DNA of 64,000 bases, taken from positions 1,387,501 to 1,451,500 of the forward strand of contig JAKOON010000051.1 in the NCBI GenBank assembly GCA_022577435.1. Direction: 5' to 3'. How positions within the stretch are numbered: the first letter of the stretch is position 1; each line of letters begins with the position of its first letter. This DNA comes from Embiotoca jacksoni. Taxonomy: Eukaryota > Chordata > Actinopteri > Embiotocidae. Shown one piece after another: positions 40,047-53,974 of the stretch. Below the pieces are notes generated by a model. It was not told the DNA's origin. It did not search any database and saw nothing but the letters and a program-made list of their open reading frames with translations. Both the position numbers and the translations under genes were made by a program.

Positions 40047-41370
40047 CATTACATCATGTATGCATGATGTAGTTTCATTTGTGGGTCCATTTATTATTTT
40101 TGTTACTATTATTATTGAAAGTGTGAACACTGACAGCGGAGACAGGAAGTAACATAGAGCTTCTCCAAACTGTCCGACCTTAAACTTCATCACTGAAACT
40201 TTTCCTTCATATGATCAGCATTTTTTTGCTTTTCAACATTCAGACTGATTACACAGCTGGATTATGACTCAACCGACAAAGATGAGTTATTTTCCGACAC
40301 CACTGATTGTGGCAGCAGAAGACAAAGGTCCATATGACTGTGATTTTAGATGAGACCATGTACGGTAACGACTCATCGCTGGTTGTTGTCATCGTTATAA
40401 TATTTTTCTGACTACAGTCAGGCAAACCTAAATAATCAGGGTTTAGTTGAGATTATTTAAAGTGAAGTGAATGTTTTCAATCTGATTTTTAGAGATTTGA
40501 ATAAACACTTTGTGGTGGTTCCTCAGCTTTACATGAACTATTTAATAACCGAACCTTCACTGTGTTTGAAGAACCAAATTGATCAGGGAAGAATTAACAA
40601 GATTCTTTTAGAATGATAACTACATGTTTGCCTGGATTGGATGAACCTCATCTGAAGAACAAGTCCCTGACCATGTGACGAGATGTGTCGGCCATGTTTC
40701 CTGTTCTGCTTAATAACACTGACTCAATCCAATAATATACCATCAGAAGAAAGAAAAGTCCTCACATCTCACAGCCGGTTTATGAGGGTTGAAGCAAAAA
40801 CAGTGAAAAAGTTGAACAAGTGTGCACCAGCTGTGTCTCACTGAGGATACATACAATATATCATCTACAAACCACGTCTCCCCACTACCCGATTTAAAGT
40901 ACACTCAGCAAGTTAGAATCCATTGAACTTGCTGCATGGTGCACACAGAGTGCATGCTGGGAAACATGCATTATTAAAATTTGTTTTGTATTAATGTGCT
41001 TAATGTATTCACTATCACTTTTCTAAATACCAGTCTTTCAGAGTTGAAATGCATTTTATTTATGTCTGAATACAAATACAGTCTGTCACTCAAAACCAGT
41101 TCTGGTTAAAATGGTGACTGAAAGAAATCAACAACACCAATTACGCTTGGTCCTCGAGGAAGAAAAAAAAGCCTTGTATATCGTATATTCATGTATTTTC
41201 TCTGCACAAAACAGACGTCTGTCCTCGTTATACCTGTTAAGGTGAGTGGGCAGGTTGGAAATCTGAGGTTTAAGTAAACAAGACAGTACTTGAACTTCAT
41301 CAAAGTCAATATTCAGTTATGATGATAGTCTGCGTCCTTCACTAATGAATAACATCAAGGCACTGATTGA

Positions 41371-41712
<342 letters not shown>

Positions 41713-41950
41713 TGATAGCAGAATTTCTTACCGTAACCTCATGTGCCATGAAAGTCAGCCTCATGGCAGAGACAAATACATCTAAAATGCTAGAATGAAA
41801 CAAAATATATGCTAACTATATTTATTTTTTATCATTTCTATTATATAATTTAAAGAGGTTATTTGTTTACCAATTTGCACACACTATAATGCCAGTGCTA
41901 TATCATATCCAGTAAGATAAGGGTTGGTTTCTTTGCATTTATTCACTTAG

Positions 41951-42037
41951 GCCCAATGGCGACAACGAGATAAGAAACGTGAGGAATTCTGCTGTCACCA
42001 TGGATCCAAGCTAGACTTTAACCACCATCTCAAATGA
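41951..42037 (+). CDS. grik2: Probable alternative terminal exon of grik2 (28-residue tail)
   Basis: After a pyrimidine-rich acceptor (ggttggtttctttgcatttattcacttag, AG at 41949-41950) an open frame in the correct phase (0) encodes 28 residues. It starts AQWRQRDKKREEF, continues CCHHGSKLDF and ends with a TGA at 42035-42037. AATAAA follows at 42144-42149. It does not resemble the mammalian GluK2a tail (RSFCSAMVEEL...) or the short GluK2b tail as I remember them. The tail has an Arg-Gln-Arg (RXR) motif, a basic cluster and adjacent cysteines. The 283-bp intron, matching phase, short frame and nearby poly(A) signal support it. No transcript evidence is available. Confidence 0.55.
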   Translation, partial: AQWRQRDKKREEFCCHHGSKLDFNHHLK

Positions 42038-42143
42038 CCTCAAGAAAAACTCCAGAAACGTTTTCTATTGTAATCTAACATGATCTAAAATTTCCCAAAC
42101 CTTCTGTTTTGTTTTGTTTTTTTGGGAACCCTGAGATCAGTTT

Positions 42144-42149
42144 AATAAA
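42144..42149 (+). terminator. Polyadenylation signal AATAAA
   Basis: A canonical hexamer 107 bp after the proposed stop codon, followed within 30 bp by 'gtgccggcagtgacac'. It fits a short 3' UTR for the terminal exon at 41951. Confidence 0.5.
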
Positions 42150-42199
42150 AGTGCCGGCAGTGACACACAGTTAGATCACATGCACATATGTTGCTAAGC

Positions 42200-45100
42200 T
42201 TTTCTCTGCTGCATGACCCACATCCACTGACACACACCTCCCCACCACTGCTGTTCATCTCCTCTCTGCAAGCTGCCATCCTGCTTATACTCTAAACTAC
42301 TCTCACTGTTCATATCTGTGGCGTTGAGCGGATACGGAGCCTTTTTAGATCCCAAGACTGTGTTGTTTGACTGGAACTTCCCAGCAAACACTCTGACTTC
42401 CCTTCATATAATTATAAATCATTTAATGGCCTGCACCATCAGAGAAATACATATAGTAAGTCCATAAAACATCAATCGGGGGTGTTAAGGTTTGGTATAA
42501 ACTCTTTAAAGCCAAACCTTGTTGTATGTACATAAAATCTGGAGCCGTTTATAGTTTGTTGTCACATAAAAGCCCACTTAATTGGCACATTTGAACTGCT
42601 TTATTACAACTACTTTAGGCTACATGCAGCTGGAAGTGTATAAAAAGGACTTTATTATAAATCAGTATATTTTGTGAAAAAAATAAATCTGTATATAACT
42701 TAGTGTGTATTATATAAGTAATGTAATAACTATAACTACAATGAAGGATATATTTATTGAGACATTTTGTAGTACAACACATGCAGTTTGTTAGTCAGTA
42801 GTTCACTAACTCCAGAGATTTACTGTAGAAGCCTGTTTGCTAAAAGATAATATGTAAAAAAACGATAAATTTAGATAAGTTGTTATGATCAGCTAATTTA
42901 TAGGAGAGATTTACTGTAGAAATAGTTTTTAATCACGTGTTATTGTTAGATTTTACAGTGAACAGGCAGCCAAAGATGTAAATGTAACAGTTTATCAGAC
43001 GAAGCTGGAGAAACCTGTTTTTTTCTGCAAAGACGTAAAATGACACAAATATTGTTGTGAATTGTGTAAAATTTATATTTGATGTTTTACTAACATAATC
43101 TTTTAATATAAAAACGTTTCTGAGGTTTTTAGTCACTAAAATAATATAAAATAAAAAATATCACTTTTCAATCTCTTAATGTTAATTTTATTCAAAACAA
43201 CTTTGAATGCAGTTTGATTTCTGTCCTTTAAGTCACTCTGACAGAGTCTTTGGACTGATTCAGTCCCGACTGGGATATCGAGTCAAAAATATGTTCTAAA
43301 ATCTTTAATGATAACTAGTAAGCGAGCAATTATTCAACACTTGAACTGACTAAAGAGGACATAAATCCTTCAACAGAGTTTTGTGCACATTTTATTTTAC
43401 TGTAAAATTAATAGAATTCTAGTTGTGAACTGTACAGTCAGAGTCCTCTCAACATTTGATTGTACTGATTGTACAGTGTGTTTGCTCGGTCCACTAACCT
43501 TTTATTCATCAGTCAGTTTTGTCAGTTGAGTAAATTTACACAAAACCTGAATATGTTAACACACAAAGATGTGTGAATGCACAAATATGCATATAAGGCA
43601 TAAACAGACGTTCACTCCACAAGGCTGCCTGTGAATAAATGGGTCGAACGCAGAGCAGTGAAATGATAATAGATTGTACTGCTAAGGCCATGTCAACCAA
43701 GGTTCATACTGTTCCTTTATCACAGTAATGTTTACCGGCTGAAACGAGTCCATGACTTGCTCTTACACTGATCTCACAACAGTCAGTAGCTGTTCGACAC
43801 CTTTTTCTATTACCAGCACAGACGACGCAAAACCTGACCGTGATCCCACAAACAGCTTTTAGTTGGCTGCCACTACCAGTCCAAGCATTTGGCTCAGCAC
43901 ATGGAATAATCGTGAAAATAAACCACATTCAATATCAGCTTATAAAAAAAAGCTTTTTTTCAGGAGTGAGAAGCATATGTAGTATCAGTGCTGGCTGCAA
44001 CACTTTGTAATGTGCAGCAAGTCAGAAACTCACATCCACATGATATGGACAGAAATAATGATTTATGATCATACCCGCCACCCCCCCTCCTCAGTTTAGC
44101 TTGTGTTCAATAGCACAGATTTGACTTTACATTCAGACATAAATTTAAGTTTTTTTGTCCAATAACTTTGGTTAATATTTGGTAAATAAAAAATGATGCG
44201 CTACAACAACAATCAAAGGGTGATGTATCTCTGGGAGAATTGTTGCTAATTAGGCTAAAGCTAAACGTCAAAATCTAAATTTCCTTGGCGCTAAAACTTT
44301 GTTATGAAATCTGAATTGTTTTCTTGAAGTCTGTGACAAATACATTCAGATATTAAAGGTCAAAATGAAGGTTCTGAACATGATGCCACCATCTGAGACC
44401 TCCATGTTCACAGCAGGTTCTCGCTATCGTGTATTCACACTGAAGAAACTCAGTGAATAAATGGTACAAAGCTATCCCATAGTGGACTGCACACATACAT
44501 TAATAATGAATCCGAAATACAGGAAAGGTAAAATGCAGCTCTACAATTTGAGGCACTACAAAACATATTTCATACCCTCATGAGTTCTATCTGCTCTTAC
44601 GTAGGATGCTGCATACATTAATGTACCCTTGACTTTAAGGCAGAACTTTGGTTAGTTTCCCCAACATAATGTTCCTGGTCAATAAGTCAACCTGGGTATC
44701 ATTGAATGGTGCTGCAGGTGGAGGTGACATGATAATGATAACCTTTGCTTCCATATTGTCTGCAGTGCACTGCATATGTTTATAGGACTGTGGACAGTGT
44801 AACCCAAAGGATGAGCCTGTGAGGGCTAAATTATTTGACTTGGTCTCACTGCTGCAGACCAACAAAAACCTCTTCTCATCCAACACCATCAGATACTGCT
44901 GTTTCATCACAGCCTGCTGGTTTTCAGACATTTGCACCAAACGCCATGTGGTTATGTTTAAGAGAAGATCATGCTGTGGGTTTAAATAAGCAATTTCACA
45001 TAAGTAATACCAATTAGGTCACATACGTTTTTTGTACATTGCATCACTGTTTGCTTTCTCGTGCACTCTTCCACCGGTGTTTAGGAGTAAAGTCCTGTGT

Positions 45101-46870
45101 TTGTTCCTTCCAACGACATCTTCCCTGTTTGAGCGCAGTGTTTGTATCTCTCAGACTCTTAATCCTTCTGACAGCTTTGATAAAACAGCAGTATCTGACG
45201 TACTAGGAGTGACAACGAGCTGGCAGTAATGTTACCAGGATCCATTAACCTTTAAATAGGCCAACACATACAAAGATTTAAACAACTTATAAATAATTGC
45301 TATTTAGGCTAAAATTACACAAGTTTTTTTTTTTTTTTTTTTAAATATGACCTTTAATTTTCAACTTACAGTCTGTATCTCCCAAGATGTGGACATAAAA
45401 AATATCAAGTGTAATGTGTAAATTTTATATTTTCTCCTTCTATGCCTACTTTAAAAACATTTTATGATAAATGAATTTGTTCCTTTTTTCATGTCTTGAA
45501 TACAAAGTTTAAAAAATGTGAACAAATTGAATACTAGTCATTGACACACTTTGAATGTTCAAGACAAATCTAATCTTTGCAGAAACGAGCTATTAACGTT
45601 CATATAGCCCACTAAACATATTATTCTTACATTTTTACTGTCTTCTTCTCTGTGGTGCCGCTGGATTAGTAATATCCTGTCAGCATTGGAACCTGAGGGA
45701 AACAATTACAATAATTCGGATATCCACTCAGTGGTTTCTGTAACACCAGGCTACATATGTGTATGCAGGATCGATGTACTTACTATATTAAGACAGTTAG
45801 ATACTGCTCTGCCTTAATGATAGAATTAACATACCCTTAGGACCTGTAGGTATATTAGATGGTGCTCCAGAGGTACATTATCTACTACTGGTAGCATTAT
45901 TGCCTGAAGTACATTACCTGCGTAGGAACTGGTATTATGCTTTAGTGCAGAACTGACTACTGACAGAAACTTCCATGTGTACTTCTATTAGTACTTCCTC
46001 AGGTTGGTGCAGGCAATTGTAGTAACACCATTGTTCCAAATCAAACTTTTAATCACCGAAATCATCTACATTTAGTCCTGTTTTTCCACAAAGTTTGGCC
46101 CTGAATTCAAATATAACATGACAAACAGTTTGTTTTTCAATCCGTGATAGCTTTATAAATCAACAATGTCATGAGTGAATACAGCAGGTTATAATGGAGC
46201 ATATACAGAAAGATAATACAGTGTGAGTGTGAGTGTGAGCTCCACAACAGCACTGATCCACCACAACATTAATCCCTGCATTATCTAGCCTGAACAGGCC
46301 AAATAAAGACGAAACCCAGCAGGCACCAAGCAAAGAAGCGCCAGTCTGACCAACACTGGAGACTCAAGTTTCCATTCAGATTACAGCAGACCACCAGACT
46401 TTAAACCTTGTGTTGGTAATGAATTGCTTGCACTCTTGTTTCGTGCACAAATGCCCCTTCTGTCATGTGTCGTGCACTCTGCTTTGTGATTGGAGCACAT
46501 AAAAGTATACAATCATTGACACACTGTCACTTATTGGCTTGAGATTGCACACAGTGCTTCTTTTATTATTTAGACAAAATCGGATCACTGGACTAGAATA
46601 AAACAGGGTTTGACTAATATTGGTTGTTGAAGGCCGTTATGAAGCTGCCTGTTGACAGGAGGGCTGAAGCACGAATTTCTTGGCTGAAATGACCTTAAAC
46701 AGAGTAATTAGGCCGTCACTGATATCCAGACAAATAAAGTTGTAGTCTGTGACCAAACCTGAGGTTTGTGGCTGACCCAGACTGGCAGAGTGCCTACATG
46801 TACAATAATGTACTACAGCTTCTCCTCTAAGCGCTGCCAGTAATACATTCAGTGGGCAAACACAATTAGT
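42200..46870. other. AT-rich sequence downstream of the last supported exon; no gene seen
   Basis: Very AT-rich, with short homopolymers. A minus-strand open frame at 44635-44940 (101 codons) matches no family I recognise. I looked for the RSFCSAMVEEL-type GluK2 tail and did not see it. It is intergenic, or the intron before a further grik2 exon. Confidence 0.5.
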
Positions 46871-46877
46871 ACAGTTG

Positions 46878-47401
46878 CAACCCGGTATCGCCACAAAACG
46901 TGAAATAGACACGCCGGTCCACCACGACAGAACGTGAGATAGCCACGCTTTGCGCATTCTAGGCGTGCGGAAATTAAACCTACTGCATGCTAAGAGCCAT
47001 GTAATCTACAGGAAAATGACATCTTTAGCTAAAACACATGGTTGGGGTTAGGTCCAAATAAAAACATGTTTGGATTCGAACCTCGTCGTCAGTCTGCAAC
47101 TAATGCCACCCACCCCTCCTTCCTCCTTCCTCTGCCAAAAACTGGCCTTTGTACTGGTCTCACTACCTGTGTTATGGGACTTTGATCACGTCATCCCACG
47201 TCACATGACATCACATGACAAGTTTCACACTTTTCAAATGCGTAACTTTCAGGCCTAGACAGACATTTACGTGCGTGTAACTTTCACGCATACACAATGT
47301 GTAATTTTCACACCTAAAGAGGCCAAAGCGTGTCTGTCTCACGGTTTGCTGTTGTGGATCGGCGGGTCTCTTTTCCGATTTGCCGGTTTGATACTGGGTT
47401 G
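46878..47401. mobile_element. Non-autonomous foldback/TIR element, 524 bp
   Basis: The left arm starts CAACCCGGTATC and runs through 'gacagaacgtgagatagcca' and 'cgctttg' to about 46957. The right arm, read in reverse complement, starts CAACCCAGTATC and runs through 'cagcaaaccgtgagacagac' and 'acgctttgg'. The inverted repeats extend roughly 80-100 bp with mismatches. No ORF is present. A truncated relative is at 24867-25188. Target-site duplications are not clear. Confidence 0.8.
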
Positions 47402-49141
47402 TACGGTTTGTTAAATCTACTGAAATCTGCATTTTGGAAGGTCATCTTTCCTTCAAAGTTCTGGATAGGTCTCCTTCCCACTGTGACTGATCAGAGAGCA
47501 GCTTAGGAAATACAATCAGGATCCAAACACTCTTTTTGCGGGGAGAAAAAGTCCCCCAAAGACCGCCGCACAGTTGACATTTTCACTAATCCATCTGGCC
47601 TTCTAACTGTTAAGCAGCCTAAAACTCACTGCATTATGTATCTAGTCTTACAGTGTACCCGGCGACACCAGCTCAGCATCTTCTCTTCACACACTGTGGA
47701 CATAAAATACTTTCAAAACACGGAGGAATTATCTTCGGAAGCTTTTTATCAACTATGAAAAAGAAAGTGACGATATAGCGCTATTAGCTCATATCACATG
47801 TTGCCTCTCTGACCTCTCAGTCCCATCAAGGCTAACAGTTTCATATCTGAAATTTTAGTGGAACAGCACACAATGAAGTGGAGTCCAGGGGGCCATCATA
47901 AATAGTAGTCCAAAACATGAAGTGCTTACTGATGGGTATTTATTTTCTTCACATATTTTTTGTGCCTTTTTTTTTCCGATTGATGAATTTAAGGACAACT
48001 GACTTTATATAAAGTTTTAAAATCCCTCTCTAAAATATCTGCACATGGCTTTGATATGGTTAAGGTAAAGAAAGATCCCGGTCATGACAAATAAACCATG
48101 GTTAAGATATAGTTGGAGTTAGTCAACCAAAACAGTTTTGTTGAGTTTAAGGGAGAGATCCGTTTCCAAATAGAAGACATATGAGAGCGCTGGCTTCCAC
48201 CAATCGAATTTCCCAATCATCCAAAAAGAACGGCTTTTATTTTGATAATGTGCTGAATGGTGCCAATCAATGTGAGCACAGATAATCGAAAGCTCCGCTC
48301 GAGACTTTTAGCAACTGCAGAATAACAACAGCTCAGATCGTGCTGGCCAAACAAAATCACAGAGCAAACAGTCAGTGATGAACAGCCCTACCGGAGCCAC
48401 GTACAAGGACAGGGACGTTAACAAGTACTGTGCACTTTAAAGGTGTGGAACCTCTGTTACTAAATCACAGAAACAATGTTAAAAACGGGCAAAGTGTTAA
48501 GGAAACACAACCATTCACCATTCGAGGAGAAGCTCTGGGTTAAATAACTGATTTTGAATGAGGAATACGTTTAGAAATGTGTCATTAAATAGTTATATTA
48601 TAAAAGCATGAAGTCCATTCCATCCTTTAGAAACAGAATAAACATCAGTCATGATGGCAGCTTAAGATATGAGACATGAAAAGGCCAATACTTGAAAACC
48701 AACATGTGGGTCTATCCCTAACCTCACCTCTATTTAGTTGGTCCAAATATTGATTTAAAAAAGTCAGATAGCTTGTGGATCCCACTGTCTACTCCTTATT
48801 ATGATCAGGCTAGTTTGAACCATCTCTTTTGTTTCAGTGTGAAAATCAACCATATATTTTGTTTCATTGCTCCTGGCCTCTACGATAATTGAATACCACC
48901 TACTTTTATAACTTGGGGTTGTTTTCTCACCATGATGCTGAACGTGTCAAGTTGAAAAATGTGGTGCTAAGCATCTCTTTGTTGTGTTTCACATGCTTGA
49001 CAGTGCACACCCTGCAATTTGCATTTTACAATTACCTCTGTTCTGTAACATTAGAAAGGAGCAGAAATAGCAGCTAGTCATTTATATAATGGGATGAGCC
49101 ATGCACCCTCTCATACAATAGAGGAACTGTGAATAGTGTTT
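47402..49141. other. No gene seen
   Basis: Unremarkable AT-rich sequence without recognisable repeats, splice-bounded frames or RNA genes. Confidence 0.4.
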
Positions 49142-49145
49142 TTAA

Positions 49146-50188
49146 AGGTGCAATATGTAAGATTTTTAGTTACAAAAATTAAATAATTAACTGAAATTAT
49201 CCACAAAGTGGGATTAATAGCAGCGTTGACGACACATCAAAGACATCTATTGACTGCGTCGCACAGATATCTGCTGAGGTTAGCTAGCTAGCTAGTCCTG
49301 GCTAACCTCAGCCTGTCTCCTGAAGCCACACTAGTCAATAGTGAGTCACTGTAGCGTCCAGTTTGCCCTCAGTGCAACCTGAAAAAAGAGACGGTAGCAT
49401 ATTCTCACATCTCGCCATAATGAATGGAGCAATAAACACATCGCTGGATGAAACTGTTGGTAAACCAGAAGCAAAAGCAGAGTTCACGCTGTCGCTGCTT
49501 TCCACTGCCGGAGGCAGCGACAGCGTGAGTACAGGAAGGAAGTTTGATGCTGAACTCACAACGTTTCTTCAAGACTGGTGAGTACACAGCAGTGTGTGCT
49601 GCTAACGATAGCTTATAAAAGCAGCGAATTGATCAGCATCAACGGTGTTCTGACCGTTTGGTGTAAAGGGAGCCATCCAGGCAGGCCGCCACATCAGTGG
49701 GCCGGCTGGTTTTCAGAAGCTTCACTGATGCTGTGTCTCTGTGTGCCCGTCATTCAGGGTGTTTCATTTACTAACGGTCTTAATTTGTTGAGTTGCTGTT
49801 TGTATGCAGTTCAGACCAGTTTCTTATCAAGCTTTCTACCAAAGTGAGAATATTTTTTTGTAGCAAACAGACGAGGCGTACTGACCTTGTTTGGACAATT
49901 CAAAACACATCTTTAGTGCAGCTAAACTGAACAACACTCCAGACCAGATAAAACAACCGCATACGTTTACTTTTATTTTTCAACGACTAGAAGTATAAAA
50001 TCTAACTTCACAAACACCTGTTTAAAAAAAAGCCAACTATTAACTAACTAACAGCAGGGAAAGAACATGTAAATACTGTAAGAAGTGTAAGAGCTGTACT
50101 GAGGGCAGACTGCCTGGACGCTACAGTGACTCAAAATCACCTCTTAACATCTTAAAAAGATGTGACTTGCTTTGAATATATTGCACCT
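49146..50188. mobile_element. TTAA-flanked MITE, 1043 bp (piggyBac-like ends)
   Basis: TTAA (49142-49145) is followed by AGGTGCAATAT, and ATATTGCACCT is followed by TTAA (50189-50192). This gives perfect 11-bp terminal inverted repeats within a TTAA duplication. The 'aaggtgcaatatgtaaga' end is recalled as a widespread fish repeat. The interior has a tandem 'gctagctagctag' and short frames at 49335-49581 on both strands, but no transposase. Confidence 0.85.
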
Positions 50189-50199
50189 TTAAAGGTTAA

Positions 50200-52090
50200 A
50201 TAGACATGTTAATGCACTATATATGTGTTTTTGAGATTACTGCATTTACTAAACAGATTGTAATACCACAAGATGAGAGTATTGTCAGAAGAAAATATAC
50301 ACTTGTTAAAATTTTTAATAAAAGTATGAATAAACATTTGATAACTTTACAAACTATACTGTAGGCTTCTGTAGGCTATTCATTTGGATCTATCTGCCAA
50401 CACTGTGAGACTTCTTCATTTTCTTTGTCCCAAGTGAGTGCCCTTTACATTACTCCAATACATCCCATCATCACTGCTGCATGGCGACTTGTTCATTTTA
50501 AAGTAGCATCTCCAGAGGTTTGGGAAATGTGCTCATTCACCTCATCCACAGACAGTTTCCTCTCTGGTCACCGGTACAAGGCAGCTCTGGGAACTGTTGA
50601 GCTGAGCTCAGTATAAAGTCTAACAGCTCCCATCAAAATGAAAGAAAAAAATAATTTTGAACAACTCCAAAGCTGTCCAAAGATATATTTGTTGAAAGTG
50701 GTGAGGAAAAATTTTCCATAAGCCTTTTTTTTTTTCTTAAATAGACAAGGCATATGGAAAATTCAAACTTGGTTCTTAGGTAGCTAAACCTGATAAAAAA
50801 AAAAAAAAAAAAAAAACATGTTTCTCTACAAATCACAAAGACACTTTAAAATTTGAGGGTTTTTTTAATTGGGGTGTACATTAAGTTTCAATTTGCCATC
50901 ATGACATCATCAGCTCAATCAGGCTCAGGCTGCCCATCAGTACACCTGTTAGTATCACTGTAATGTAAATGTATAATGCAACTAAACAAACTATTTCAGG
51001 ACTGTAGGCTCAATGCATTTACTCATTAAAGAAAAAAACACTTTATTCCGAACCATCTATTTTAACTGAGACCAAAGTTTATCCTCCAAAAGGAAAACGA
51101 TGTCATGCCTCAAACTCCACAGAGACATCACAAAGGAAAAGCTGACATATCGTTTTCTGACTGGGGTGGACCGTGGGTTCTGACCCGGGAGCACAACCCT
51201 CCAGATGATTTACCTCGTCCCGCTACGGACCATCACATCTCAGAAAACGTAAATGCTGATAAAATAGTAGCAGCGGTTTCGGTGATCCTTCACACTGTCA
51301 GCAGTTGGTTTGGACTCAGTGAGATGCATGTAAAACCAACAGCTTTGGAGTTGCTGTAATTTGTACTTTTCCACTTTTAAAGGAGCAAAGTTTCAGCATC
51401 AGTTTCCTCCTGCTAGCCTTTGTGGCAGCTTGGCTACTGTAAACACACCCTGGACCTGTATGTGTGAAATCTGTGGTACAGTATATCAGCTGACTGTGGG
51501 TAAGATGGCAAACAACAGGATTCTTCTTTTACACGTACAGTCTATTGTACAGTAAGTGCCAAATGTTGTTAAAGTTTAGAGTTTTGGACAGATGGAGATA
51601 TTAACCTCCTGCTTCACAGGAAGAGCACAGTCAAAGAAAAGAGATAGTGTGTTAGATCTTGCCCCTCAAGATGTCAGTGTGTTTAAATATGCTCCAGAAA
51701 TTATTCCTGCTAATTTAACCAAAGTTAAATCTTTCAGAAAACTGATTTTGGAAACCTAATTTTCCACTAAATCACATGCTTCATAGACTCTCAACAGAGC
51801 ATTTCTTTGTCATCTCCATGCTGCTCTGTCAGATTTCCATGATTACCATGGTTGTCCCCTTCCTCCCTCTCCTCCTCCTCCTCCTCCTCTCCCAAATCCT
51901 GCTCCTTTCTTTCCTCTCCCTCCCTCCCTCCCTCAGCTTCTCCTCCGCTTCCTTCTCCCGCTCCTCCTCCTCCCGCTCCTCCTCCTCCTGCTGCTTTTTC
52001 CTCTCTTCCTGCCTGCTGCTGAGGCTGCTGCAGACTAATCTGGCTCTCGGGGTGCAGGGACCACCAGCTGTGTGTGAGGAACCCATCTCA
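50200..52090. other. No gene seen; CT-rich low-complexity tract at about 51855-52025
   Basis: Mostly AT-rich with poly-A/poly-T runs (50726-50740, 50796-50816). The tract at 51855-52025 is built of cct/tcc triplets and opens frames on both strands (Leu/Ser-rich on +, Glu/Arg-rich on -) purely through low complexity. Confidence 0.5.
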
Positions 52091-52127
52091 TCTACCCTGC
52101 ACACACATACACACCGGCATGCATATG

Positions 52128-52128
<1 letters not shown>

Positions 52129-52180
<52 letters not shown>
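52129..52180. repeat. (CA)n microsatellite
   Basis: About 25 uninterrupted CA units, with a shorter imperfect CA stretch just upstream (52099-52114). Confidence 0.98.
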
Positions 52181-52181
<1 letters not shown>

Positions 52182-52519
52182 AAAGATCTCTGAGCTCAGA
52201 GGAAAACTGGAACAAATCAGGTGGTTGTTCTCAGTTACATGGCAGGTTGGAGGTTTTTTTTAACTCTACACAGATTTTTCATTGCTGTTTAGGCAGAAAT
52301 AGATTTAATGGTGGTATTGTGGAAATTAAATGCATACAACCTTTATTACTATGTCATAGAAGTAAGGTTGAAAATTGACAAAGTACACCTTTAACATAAT
52401 TACACACCAAAGTCAGAGCTGACTTTCACTTTCACACAGGACACAGACAGATATCTCCTGTGTGAAAGTGTTTTATCCAACACCCCAGACTTCCTCCTGA
52501 CACATTGATTGACCCCATA

Positions 52520-52524
<5 letters not shown>

Positions 52525-52553
<29 letters not shown>
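52525..52553. repeat. (TA)n microsatellite
   Basis: About 14 TA units. Confidence 0.97.
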
Positions 52554-52556
<3 letters not shown>

Positions 52557-52910
52557 CCCATCTGGAGAGTTAATGACAGGTCTGTGTTAGAATGCAAAAT
52601 CTGTTGTTTTGCATCAAAGTCAGATATACTACACACCCGTCCACCAGCCCAACCTCAGCACCTTCATACAGTAAAGAGCAGTTTCTGCATTGGCTGGAAA
52701 ATGTCCCACAACTATGGCAGAACCTCTGAAGATAAAGGGATGCATTACTCCTGACAAAAGTAAGCTGAGATTTATTCGCCATTAACGTGATGTGTGGTTC
52801 GCCTGTGACCAGCAGCAACTCAGATCATATGAGTTATATACTGTGATCCATTCAATCGGTGTATGACGAGTTGACAACAACAGGCTGAACACAACACAGG
52901 CTTTAAGTCA

Positions 52911-53374
52911 CCCGTTGGTTTGTGAACGTTACGAATCCTCCAGTTCAGATTCTGTCCGTCACCATCTTGCTAGTTTGGAGCGGTTTGGAGCAGGAAGTGA
53001 CCATATTTGGACGAGCTGGGGGAGGAGCCAGCGGTGGATCTGACCGATCTGATCGGAAACCTGACGATACTACGCCCCGCCCACCGATAGCTGTAACCTG
53101 ACTGCACCACAGGCCTGTCAATCAAACAGACACGCCCCCAAAAACAGGTCTTCTTGAATCTTCTTTTCTAATGAATGAGGGATTATTTTCAGATGGACCT
53201 CCAGAAAACTAATAAGAAGGAGTGACTTTAGCTAACAACACCGAGATAACTGATGGACACATTCTATTGACTAATGTGAGTCGATGGAGCCGCAGGTTCT
53301 TTGGAGCCGACCTCTAGTGGCACTTCTGCATCGACCTCATTTTTCATATCTTGAAGCTACATACAGTCTGTGGT
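52911..53374 (+). repeat. Rep-A copy 7 (sense)
   Basis: Full-width copy from 'gttggtttgtgaacgttacg' to 'acatacagtctgtgg'. It includes the 'ggagcggtttggagcaggaa' segment absent from the 15.1-kb and 32-kb copies, and has a deletion near 53270-53330. It lies downstream of the last supported exon. Confidence 0.87.
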
Positions 53375-53974
53375 AAAAACCCATTCTGATATTTAAAGCT
53401 GACACAAAAGGGTGTCTCTGTTGAGGACTGTCCCAATAAAAGGTCATCCGGCAAGGCGCCGCATTGGCCAAACAAATGTATCCAAGCCCACATACCCCAG
53501 TGGATTATTTTATAGATTATCAAAATGTAATTTTACTGACTAAAAAACACACAGACTCAGTGTGGATGAACATTTGTTCAGGGTAGTTTGTACTAATTTT
53601 TAAAGTTACGTTTTTTTTTTAGTTGTTTTCTAAATCCTGGAATGCAGATGTATTTGATTTACCAGACGGGGGCCTGTACTGTGGACGTGGACTAAATGTC
53701 TCCAGGGTTTGTCAGTTGTTACAAGCACACAACAAATTTAATGAAAACCATCCAGGACAACGATCCGAACCCAGATCTGACTGCAGCGCTCCAAATGTGG
53801 ACGGCAGCTCAGAGGAGCCCAAAGATCAGACAAAACCCCCCGAGCAGCGAATCCTTTAGTGCCCACAGTAAACTGAGGGTTACAACGCAGCCCTGCCTCC
53901 ATCCCATCTGCATCACAGCTTCACATCTGCTCCTCTCCCATTCAGGCTAAACGGAGTCCATTAGTTCAGTCTCA

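Noticed and set aside
44635..44940. 101-codon frame on -
   Set aside because: No motif, start context or splice support; AT-rich surroundings.
51776..52378. 200-codon frame on + and 128-codon frame on -
   Set aside because: Both are products of a CT/GA-rich low-complexity tract and a CA microsatellite.
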